Source of the DNA: Posidonia oceanica
Lineage: Eukaryota; Streptophyta; Magnoliopsida; Alismatales; Posidoniaceae
Reading direction: 5' to 3'
DNA: 64,000 nt
Assembly: GCA_037176725.1 (NCBI GenBank)
Contig: JAZBRS010000077.1
Coordinates: 310,001-374,000, forward strand
This document shows, piece by piece, positions 53,713 to 63,135 of this stretch. Each line of letters opens with the position of its first letter. Positions within the stretch are counted from its first letter, which is position 1. The notes below the pieces were generated by a model that was given only the letters and a program-made list of their open reading frames with translations, had not been told where the DNA came from and searched no databases. Made by a program: the position numbers and the translations under genes.

Positions 53713-56700
53713 TAGGCTTACGCTCGCATACGCAGGAAAATGCAGGATTGAATGCCTATGTGCTTATAAATGCCTAAATGAATGCTCAAGGTGTGCTCTA
53801 AGTGGGAAGAAACAAAGCAAGGAAGTAAACGTGCTCTCTAAGTGCTCAGCTGCGCTGTCCGTGTTCCGAATTAGGCGAAACCTGGCTCGTGAGAACTCCA
53901 GACAGTAAGCATCACAGCCCTATATGCAAATGCAAGCGAAAAAGCGAAACAGCGAGAAAACCATGCAATGCAATCGACAGGCAAGGGAAAACGGCATAAA
54001 ACATGCAAAACTAGACGAGAAAAGAGCGAGGCACGCAGAACGGAGCAAAAGAACAAAACCGGCACGCAAAACAGGCGGGAAAGCAAGGCAGCACGCAAAA
54101 CGAGACAAGGAAGCAAAGAGGCACGCAAAACGGTGCAAAAGACGATAGCAGACACGCAAAACCGTGCCAAAAGGAAAGCGAGCGCGTAGAACGGCGCGAA
54201 AGCAAAGCAGGCACGCAAAACGGTGCCAAAGTGAGAGCAGGCACGCGAAACGGTGCCAAAACAGCGAAGCAAAACCCCGGAAAAGCCATGCGAATGCAAG
54301 AATGCAGAAAAAAGAACAGAAGAGGCAAAAGGGGAGGCAAAACAACGCATGTGTAAGAACAGACGTCGTTTAGGACCGCTCAGAGTAGGTGTGAAGACCT
54401 ACGGAGAGGAGAGTGTGCAAACGGAGGGATTACCACCTCTTTGCGACTGTTTCCCGCTAAACCGTTCCACGGTGTGTCTCGCACGCTGCCCAAAGCTCGC
54501 GATGCGATCGGATCGTGGAAAAGGGGGAAGAAAGTCACATTAAGTGGTAAATCCAGGGAAAACACAACACAAAACACTCAGGAATACGCGAAACGGGGAT
54601 TGGAAGATACGAGCAGAAAGGGGAAGCCCTATTCTACATGCTCAAAGGGACAGAAAGCGAAAACAAGGAAAACTGTGCAAATGGCATGCAAATGAATACA
54701 ATGCAGGGATTCAGGAGGACATACCTGGAAATCCGGGAGCCTGATCTGAAATCTGTCTGGTCCATGCTGAAGGGCGCTTCGCTGCGGTCGCCTGGGCAGC
54801 TCACTTGAGAAGATCCAACGGCCGGATTGGAAGATATCGCAGCTTCAAAGCAGAAGGGCCAGAACAGGGGAGAAGAACAGATCTAGGTGTTCAGGAGACC
54901 CTAAGGATGTGCAAAAGGTCCTCCCAAGTGAAAGGGAGCTAAAAGTGCTTGGTGTGTGCAAGAAGATGCTAAAATGCAAGACTAGATGGATGCAGGATGC
55001 GTGCAAAAGCAAGAAAAAGCAAAGAGAAGAAACTAGGAAAAGCCAGGAGTTCAGAAAGCATTTTGAAAAAGCAAGGGGCTAAAAATGCAAATTTTCCAGA
55101 AAATAGGGGTCCATAGGAAAGGACTTCGAAAACAGGAGAGGACAGAGGTCCAATTTGCAAAAAACTAGTCTTGGAAAGCTATTTTAAAAAGAGGGTATGC
55201 TTTAAAAGAGGTTTGGAAAGCAGAAAGGGATCAGAATGCAATTTTGGAAAAACTGGGATCTAAAATGCAAATTTTCCAGAAAACAGGGTTCTGGGGAGTC
55301 TGAGAATACTAGTGGGGGGTCTGCATGCAATTTGGTAAGCATAGGAGCTAGGATGCAAGCTAGGGGCAAAATGGTCTTTTTACATGATTTTTCAAAAGAT
55401 GAAGGACCTATGTGTGATTTTCAAATCATGCAGGGGTCAAATATGCAATTTTATATGGAAAAAATGCTCTGAAAATCAGATAACAGGACTACAGTGCAAT
55501 TTTTGAAGAAAACAGGGTTGAAAATGCAATACAATAAGCTAAAAATGCATGCAAGAGTTACTGTCCATTTAAAATGGACCTAAATGCAAATATGCAAAGG
55601 CAGAAGGTAAAAAATGCAATGCAGTATGCAAAATAAGAAAATAAAAGCTAAGTTCCTACAGTGCATGGACTTACATGCAAAATCAGAAACATGCAGGGAC
55701 CTAGAATGCAATGCAATATGGCAAAATGCATGCAACTAAATTAACTGATCTACTACAGGACCTGCATGCAAAAATCGAAAACAGAGGGACTAAACTGCAA
55801 AATTAAATAACAGCACAGCACAGTAAATGGACCAAATTGCAAATACTGAAAACCATAAACAGATCATGCAATTTAATATGATTTTGATTCAAAAATGCAG
55901 CAGATTAAATGAAATAAGGACTAGAATGTAAAATGACAGAAACTTAAACCAAATATGCAATATTTACCTAAAAACTTTAGCTAGGACAAAATAAATGCAC
56001 AGTAAAAGCCAGCAGCCATGGGCACTGTAGCAGCAAGCTGCCAGCGCCCATGAATGCCGGCACAGGGGGCTTGGAGACGCGCGGGAGGGCGGAGGTGCTG
56101 CTCCTGGGGCTGACGGAGGCAGGGCGACGATCGGCGAGGGACGACGATGCCTGGAACGCGCCAGAATGCTCGCCGGAGGTCTGCAGGACTTCTGGAACTC
56201 GGTCCGGCCGCTTGACGCAGCGGAGCTGCGTTCTGAAGACTGGAGGAGTCTCCTGCCGTCTGTGCGGAGCTCCGGGGATCACGGGGGTCGCGTTCCGCTG
56301 GCCGAATCGTCGCGAAGACCGGAGAACGTCGCCGGGGAAGACGTCTAGACCGGCGAGCCGAAACGGAACAGGGGGCCGGAAAACCTATTCTAAAGGCTGG
56401 GGAAGCAAGAGAAGAGGGAGTGGAGGCTAAGGGAAGGAAGATTTACCGTTGTCCGCGTCTGAGATGTCCTCCCGACGTTGGTGGCTTCAGCAGTCGCCGG
56501 TGGAGGCCGTCCGGTCGCTGCGGGCGTCGTCTGCTGCTCGCGAGGGCTGGAGTCGCCTCAGAACGATCCTCTGGAGCTTCCCAGGTGGTCAGACGTGAGC
56601 TGCGAAGACTGGAGGGAGATCCGGTAGGTTGTGGGTTCAGGGTGGCAGTCGGAGGCCGGGGGGAGTGTCCGCTGCTCCTCAGGCTGGATGGGACCCTCCG

Positions 56701-57420
56701 GGAGGTTGCTGGAGGTCCGGCGAAGGGTTCTGGGTGGTCGGATTGGCTTTTGGGAGACTGTGGAGAGAAATTGGAGAGATGGCTGATTTCTGGACAGAAG
56801 GTGGTTCAAGTGTTTGTAGTGGAGTTCCGGGGCTGTGGTAAATGGTTAGGTTTGATGTTTGGTGCTTCTGGAAGGTGATGGTTTGGTGGATACTTGGGTG
56901 AATTTTGGGAGAAGGCTGTATGCTGAGGTGGTGGGAATTGTGAAGTGAGGTGGTTGGGTTGCAGTTGGAGCTTCAGGGTGTTTCTGGGAGGTTTTAGGTG
57001 GTGGAATGGCCGTGGGATGGCGGGAGACGAAGGCTGGGTGCTGGGTGAGTTTGGGGAGGCAAATGGGAAAAGGGTGGAGGCTGGGAACAGGTTTGGTTCA
57101 GTGGAAAAGGAAGAGGAGGCTTTGCTGGAGGTTTCTGGATGGGAATGGGTGGTGGCTGCTGAAGGAAGGCTGGGGAATTGGGGTCTCTCTCCGGGGCACC
57201 AAGATGAAGGTTCAGACCACTCTCTCCGACCACTCTCTCTTCTGGAAGTGGAGGAGACAGAGAAGAAAAGGGATGAGTCGTTTTAGGTGGAAGAGAAGGA
57301 GTGGAAATGGCTCTCTGAATTGGGTTTGATTCTGGGGTCACTCTGAGTTCGCTCTGAAGGTGAAGGTTGCTCGCTCGGTCTCTCTTCTCTCTCGTCTGAT
57401 GAAGGAAAGACGGAGGAGGC

Positions 57421-57426
57421 TTATAT
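57421..57426 (-). promoter_or_regulatory. LTR-R TATA box
   Basis: In element sense CTAGATATAAGCCTCC is followed about 30 bp on by CATCAGACGAGAGAGAAG and a C/T-rich leader-like stretch. This is a convincing plant pol II core promoter. It would make U3 about 1.9 kb and leave about 4.1 kb of the LTR transcribed. Confidence 0.55.
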
Positions 57427-57779
57427 CTAGTGAAGGGGAGGTTGCTGGCACGCTGGGAGATTTGAAATCCGCGGCGGCCACTGCAGCAGAGGAGACGGGG
57501 CGACTGGCTCCAGATTTGGTGCTGAGATGGAGGAGACGGCGGGCTGCTGTAGATGAAAGGATTGAAGCTTCAAAATTCAAATGGGAGGAGGGAATGGCAG
57601 CTGGCCGTTCGCAGGAAGAACTGCAGAAAAAATCTGCAGAAGGAGAAGGAGGAAGACGGAGGGGCGTGGGCCGGACCGTGCGGGCTGAAGGAAAAAACAA
57701 AGAAATAAAAGAAAAAAGGAAACGGGCTGGATTGAGCCCAGTAAAGAAAAGAAAGAATGGAAGAGAAAAGTAAGAAAGA

Positions 57780-58620
57780 AAGAGAGGGTAGAATGGGGAA
57801 ATAAAATAGGTAAAAATAAACTAAAAATAAATAAAAATGCCAGAAGGATTGTGCTGCAGGTTAGGATTTTAATTAAGATTTTTAATGGTCATTTTGAGTT
57901 GATTAATGTGTTTTGGGCTTGATTAGGGTTTTAGGGCTTTGGTTTTGTTTTTAATTGGTTTTCACTTGATTAAATGTTTGTTAAACCTTTTTTAAATTAT
58001 TTTAAAAATTGTATTTCCCTTGCTGGACACTTAGGATGTTAATTAGGATTTTTTAGGATTTAATTTCGTATTAATCAGGGTTGGTTTTAGGTTTTTAAGT
58101 TTTAGTCTTCTTAGGGTTTCTTCCTTTTTAAGTCTTTTAAGTTATGTTTGGATTTTTATTTATTGGTTTTTTCTTGAAGTTTTTAGTTGGATTTTTCTGG
58201 TTTGATAGGGTGTTTTTTAAGTCTTTCAGATGTGTTTTTCTCTTCTTTTTTAATTAAGCTTTTAACTTGGTTTTCTTATGTTTATTAGGTTAAGTCTTTT
58301 GCCTTCTTTAATTACTTGTTTTAGTGTTTGATTTTTAATTCTCCTTTTTAGGGTTTGTCTTTTAATTCTTCTGATGGGGTTTTTATTTTTGGTGGGTTTT
58401 GATTTTATTTTAGCTTTTTTGTTGATTTTTCAGTGTTTTCTTTTGATTTGTTTTGCATTTTTTAGCTTGCATGTTTGGTTTTCCTTTTAGCTTGATTTAG
58501 TTAAGTTTAAGTTGTTAATTGCTTGTTTAACATTTTTTAATTGTTTTTCTTAGGGTTCTGATTTGTTTCTTTTGTGTTTTGAGATTTTACAGATTTTTAT
58601 GGGTTTTTGTGGATTTTTGC
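57780..58620. other. A/T-rich stretch in LTR-R
   Basis: About 840 bp rich in TTTTTAATT-type words on the plus strand, upstream of the TATA box in element sense. No gene is seen. A purine-rich run of about 130 bp follows (58620-58750). Confidence 0.5.
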
Positions 58621-59306
58621 AGAAGGGAGAAAAGAAAAAGAGAAGGAAGAAAGAAATGGAAAAAAGAGGGAGATAAGAGGAAAAGAGATAGGTTGGAGGA
58701 AAACGATTTTTTAAAATTCAGAAAAAGTGTTAAAAATAAAGTAAAAATAGGGATAAGATAGAGGAAGGATAGAGGCACAGAGGGGGCCCACAGCCAGACC
58801 AGAAAAAGGACAAGAAGGGGATGAAAAGAGAGATGATAATTAGGAGAGAGAGAGGAGAGAGAAAATGATAATCCCGGAGAGAGAAAAGGATAATTTGGGT
58901 GAAAGAGGGTCTTAATGGTCTCGGAATGGGGTGAAAATTGGTGAGTGGGAAGTCTAGGGTTTGAAGTCTTGGTTCTGAAGTTTTGGTTTGATTCTAAGGA
59001 GGTTTTGGAGGGGTTTCAAGGTGTAGAAAAAGGGTAGTTTCACCTAGGTTTTCTATGGTTTTTGGGAATGGGTTAGGTTTGGAAATTTCTAGGTTTTTGG
59101 GTAGGCTTGTTGGGCGGATAGTGGTGGATTTTCCTATGGATTTTGGTTAGGTTTTGAGGTTGGGAAGGGGGGTAAAGCTTTAGGTCAAAACAGGCTGATT
59201 TTGAAGGGTAGAGAGGAGGATTAGGGTTAGGGTTTGGTTGGGGTTTGATCCAGCAATCACCAAGAGGGCTCCAAAGGTCCGGGCCTGCCAAGATGTGGTG
59301 TCAACA

Positions 59307-60203
59307 GATGCCCCTCCCTGAGCGAGGGCAAGCGGAGCACGGCCGCTGCTCAGGGTTGACAAGACACCCCATCTGACCGGCGGGAGCAGCGGGTTGCTAT
59401 GGGCGTGAGCTACTTATTCGGCGGATGCACCGAAGATCGTAGCCCGTTGCCGCAATGCAAGATGCTGACGCAGATGGATGATGCTAAGTGTATGCAAATG
59501 ATATGCTTATGCTAAGGCTTACTACGCTGTACTCCTCTGGGGGAAAGCGAGATGGTGCATGCACGTGGGAGGGTGGAAAATGCAATGCAAGAGCAGAAAG
59601 TAAAGTGCTGAAAGGAAATTTGCTGGAAGTAAAGTGCTTGTAAGGAAAGTGTTGGTTGTAAAGTTGCTGTAAAGAAAGTGCTGGATGTAAAGACTGAATG
59701 TAAAGGCTGAATGTAAAGGTGCTGGAAAGTAAAGATGCTGGAAAGTAAAGTGCTGAGAAGTAAATATGCTGTGGATGTGCATGCGGTGGCGGGCGCGGGC
59801 CCGGGAAGGCGAAGTGCGGAAGTTGGTGTAAGGACCACAGAGGAGTAGTAGCGCAATAAGGGTGCAATGTTATGCAATGTTATGCAGTGGAATGCAGGGT
59901 ATAAACAGCGGAGCGCCGGGCATACGGAACCGGGAAGACGATCCCAAGGCCGCATACTACTGCGAGTATCATCCAAGGCCGGCAAGCTGCAAAAGTCATG
60001 CGGGTGCCGAGGATGATACCTTAGGCAATACACGAGCCAGGGGTTCGATTCCCAAGCACGCCATGTCCGTGCAATGATGAAATGCAATACTAGGACTGAC
60101 TCTACGGAGAACACAATGAAGCTATATGATGTTATGCAATGCAAATGCTGATGATATGCCATGATATGCAACAGAATGCTATTAAACTACGACGAAATGA
60201 GGT
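59307..60203 (-). other. TE-D PPT and adjoining 3' region
   Basis: AGGGAGGGGCATC in element sense abuts LTR-R. The conserved segment CTGAGCGAGGGCAAGC, GCTGCTCAGGGTTGACAAG and GCGGATGCACC follows. GTAAAG/GTGCTG repeats fill 59580-59770. No gene. The phrase GGGGTTCGATTCCC at about 60040 resembles a tRNA B box, but no tRNA can be folded around it. Confidence 0.55.
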
Positions 60204-60694
60204 GATAAGTTAACGGACCTATCGCCGGATAGTTAGGGCTATCAGCCCGCTGAGGAGTTAACGGACTTGTCACCGGATAGTTAGGGCTATCAGCCCGAAT
60301 GAGGAGTTAACGGACTCATCACCGGATAGTTAGGGCTATCAACCCGAATGAGGAGTTAACGGACTCATCGCCGGATAGTTAGGGCTATCAGCCCGAATGA
60401 GGAGTTAACGGACTCATCACCGGATAGTTAGGGCTATCAGCCCGAGTGAGGAGTTAACGGACTCATCACCGGATAGTTAGGGCTATCAGCCCGAATGAGG
60501 AGTTAACGGACTCATCGCCGGATAGTTAGGGCTATCAGCCCGAATGAGGAGTTAACGGACTCATCGCCGGATAGTTAGGGCTATCAGCTCAAGTGAGGAG
60601 TTAACGGACTCATCACCGGATAGTTAGGGCTATCAGCCTGAATGAGGAGTTAACGGACTCATCACCGGATAGTTAGGGCTATCAGCCCGAATGA
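60204..60694 (-). repeat. 49-bp tandem repeat, ten copies (TE-D)
   Basis: Ten copies of GAGGAGTTAACGGACTCATC followed by ACCGGATAGTTAGGGCTATC and AGCCCGAAT. The core holds GATAG-ttaggg-CTATC and GGGCT-atc-AGCCC, alternative hairpins. It is an expanded form of the single cassettes seen in TE-A and TE-C. Copies differ at only a few positions, so expansion is recent. Confidence 0.93.
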
Positions 60695-61180
60695 GGGTGG
60701 AAAGGGGGCGGGATACTGAGCCAGGCAGAGGCCCAGAGATGCTCCCGCGACAGTTGGGGATGTCAACCCAAATGAGGATGGAAATGGGATACCGAGAGGC
60801 AGCAAACAAGATGCCCCTGGTATTAGGATGATACCAGGGGACAGCCGAAGCGCTCCTGGCACCGAAATGCGAAGATGGATAGATGAATGGATGATAGGTT
60901 GACGAACCTATCGCCGGGCAGTTAGGGGTGCCAGCCCGAATGATGATGAGGGGGACGATACCATAGGGTAGTCGAAAAAGATGCCCCTGGTATCAGAATG
61001 ATACCAGGGGACAGCCGAAGCACCCCTGGCACCAGAATGCAAGGGTGGGTGAACAGGCGGATGGATGATAGGTTGACGAACCCATCGCCGGGCAGTTAGG
61101 GGTGCCAGCCCGAGGATGATAGGTTAACGAACCTATTGCCGAGCAGTTAGGGTTGCCAGCCCGGATGCAAAGAATGAGGG
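60695..61180 (-). other. TE-D hairpin cassettes
   Basis: Two GATGCCCCTGGTAT hairpins (60810-60840 and 60980-61010). Three units with GATAGGTTGACGAACCTATC-type stems (60893-60912 is a perfect 8-bp stem), each followed by GCAGTTAGGGGTGCCAGCCC. Confidence 0.75.
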
Positions 61181-62620
61181 ATACGAATGGATACATAGAA
61201 AACGGGAAACCCGCCGTGGTGGGTGTGCAATGGTCTCAGCATGGGCATGCTTCGTAGCATCACAAGGTGACAAACGAGGGACATGCCGGTCATCAAGGAC
61301 CTACCCAACGCAGTGGGTGGCAAAACTTTTGAAAAACGCGGAGCCTCTGAGCGAGGTCAGGCAAAAAGTGCTCATCCTTGACTCCGATTTTCGAAAACAG
61401 AGAGGAAAGAAGGTGATAGTATATTACAGCATGTATTTTTTGGTGGCTTTGGACTCAAAGCAACTGCCAAGAGGGTGCTTCTGCACTTCCTGACTCAGGA
61501 GACTCGATCCTTGAGCAGCGCCATGCCGAGTTGTGGTCGGTGGCTCTCTTTCTCACTCTTGGCTCAGGATGAGGCTTTGGCTTCGCAGAGAATAGCCTTT
61601 GGCTGCAAGCAGGTAGCAGAAGCGTTGGATGCAGTTTCACAGCCTCCGTCTTAATTCCTCGGGGACCGACTACCGCTTTTGACGCTCACAGGATAATGTT
61701 TCTTTTCCCCTCATGAGTGATTGGATCTGCATCTAGCCTTCTTGGAAATAAGCGTTGTCTGCACAGGGGTTGGAGCGTGCTGCTGCGCTCGGAGGGTGGG
61801 GCCAGGTCCTCCAAATATGATGTCTCGTGCAGTTGCCAGTGTGGCGCTTGATGCTGATAGCTGAGGTGGCTTAGACGCTCGTCCGAATCACTCCTCTCAT
61901 GAGCGCCTTCTTTCTTCAACTTCTTTCTTCATTTTTCGTTTGTGCTCAGCATGCATATCATGTTATCATATTTTTTTGCTCACATGATCTCTATTCTTTT
62001 GGATATGCATGTCTTCGCCCTCTTGGGGTAGCAGTCCCTGATGAGGCATTAAAGGTTCGGCTGATCTGCGTACACCCTCAGCCTCTGCAATGTGTGCTCG
62101 CAGCCTCTGGCTATGCTCCGCTCTGCTTCGGTCCTCTCCATGTTCGGTGGACTCTCTTGATAAGGTGGATCCTGCTTGTAGTGTTCTGACACTCAGCGGG
62201 ATGCTCTATTCTGCTCTTAGTCTCACTTTGTGGCCACATGCAAGAGATGGCGTTGCTCGGGTGAGACCTGCCTGAGACTGTCGCTGCTTGACATCCTCTA
62301 GGCGCTGCTTGCTTGTCCATAGCCAGGTTTCTGATTATACAAATGTTTATGGGTTTTGTATTTTTTAGAAGGGAAGGGACAAGCATGTTTTTGGGTTTTT
62401 GCATTGGTTTTGTATTTTTTATGGTTTTTCAGGTTTAAGAAAACATAAAAGGGAAAACTGACAGCAATGCGAGAAAATATTTTTACGTTTTTTGATTTTC
62501 TTGATTTTTTTTGGCGTTTTTGCTTTACAGGATGCATGAAATGACATGTATGTGGAAGGTGATATGCATGATGACGGATATGTACAGGATGGGATGAAAG
62601 CATGAGATGATAGCTATGTG
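61181..62620. other. Unrecognised 1.4-kb segment inside the TE-D 3' region
   Basis: Between two blocks of the same cassettes lies DNA with no counterpart in TE-A, TE-B or TE-C. Its G/C content and lack of TGCAT words differ from the surrounding repeats up to about 62300; 62340-62530 is T-rich. No frame longer than about 100 codons exists and I recognise no protein. It could be captured host sequence, another decayed element, or the remains of the extra gene. Confidence 0.4.
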
Positions 62621-62840
62621 CAGAGGAAGGTGATAGGTTGACGGACCTATCGCCGAATAGTTAGGGATATCAGCCCGAATGATAGGTTAACGGACCTATC
62701 GCCGAGCAGTTAGGGTTGCCAGCCCGCAAGGGACTCAGCTGAGGGCGATCAGCTGGGGACTCAGCTGGGGATGACCAACCGAGAAGAGTGTCAGGTTGAC
62801 GGACCTTTCGCCGAGCAGTTCGGGGTGCCAGCCCGAATGA
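62621..62840 (-). repeat. Second cassette block (TE-D)
   Basis: Three units: GATAGGTTGACGGACCTATC then AGTTAGGGATATCAGCCC, GATAGGTTAACGGACCTATC then AGTTAGGGTTGCCAGCCC, and one diverged copy. They match 60893-61160. Confidence 0.8.
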
Positions 62841-63135
62841 TGAGATGGATGCAAAAAGCAGAAGAGATGCATGCTTTTTAATGAGTTTCGTTGATTTTAT
62901 ACTTTTTATGATTTTCAGGCAAGGTGAAAAACCAGAAAAACAAAACAAAACGGAAAGAAAAGACAATGCAGAAAACAAAAGAGAGGTTAGAAGGACTTAC
63001 CTGGATGGCGCTGCGCCTGGTCGTGCTGTCGACGCTGCCGTTGCATCTCCGAGCATCCCTCGGACGAGATAGGGAGGATGGAAGAAGGGGATCGCGCCGA
63101 TGGGACCAGAAGGATCCATCGGAGTAGAGCGGGAT
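62841..63135 (-). other. Junction zone downstream of TE-D gag, with splice donor
   Basis: About 300 bp between the gag stop and the cassettes, with no gene. In element sense CATCCAG|GTAAGTCC (intron side begins at 63000) is a near-consensus 5' splice site. The T-rich sequence beyond it could be intron. No matching acceptor can be chosen. Confidence 0.45.

Larger units (their letters stand above)
53288..59306 (-). repeat. LTR-R: about 6-kb LTR shared by TE-C and TE-D
   Basis: The inner edge abuts the TE-C PBS. The outer edge GGTGTCAACA at 59306 abuts the PPT GATGCCCCT of TE-D. No second LTR terminus is visible between them, so this appears to be one very long LTR that is 5' LTR to TE-C and 3' LTR to TE-D. 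From the inner edge it holds the conserved block (53645-53712), a GCACGCAAAACGG repeat (53990-54280), GGGACCTA-ATGCAA phrases (54990-55950), a G/C-rich part (56030-57400) and an A/T-rich part (57780-58620). It resembles the TE-B LTR (GGCCGTTGGATCTTC; ATGTAGAATAGGGCTTCC). The single-LTR reading is the least certain point. Confidence 0.58.

Noticed and set aside
56050..57400. Host gene in the G/C-rich part of LTR-R
   Set aside because: Open frames up to about 150 codons exist on both strands but have biased Arg/Gly/Pro text and no domain I recognise; the segment lies downstream of the LTR TATA box in element sense and is better read as LTR.
53288..59306. LTR-R read as the partner LTR of LTR-L
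   Set aside because: Beyond about 50 bp at the inner edge and the conserved block they do not align, their lengths are about 6.0 and 2.95 kb, and the outer edge of LTR-R abuts another PPT instead of a target duplication.
60021..60062. tRNA gene suggested by the B-box-like GGTTCGATTCC
   Set aside because: No A box at the right distance, no 7-bp acceptor stem and no anticodon arm could be paired by eye.
60204..60694. CRISPR-like array of direct repeats
   Set aside because: Units are directly adjacent with no unique spacers, in a plant retrotransposon; it is a simple 49-bp tandem repeat.
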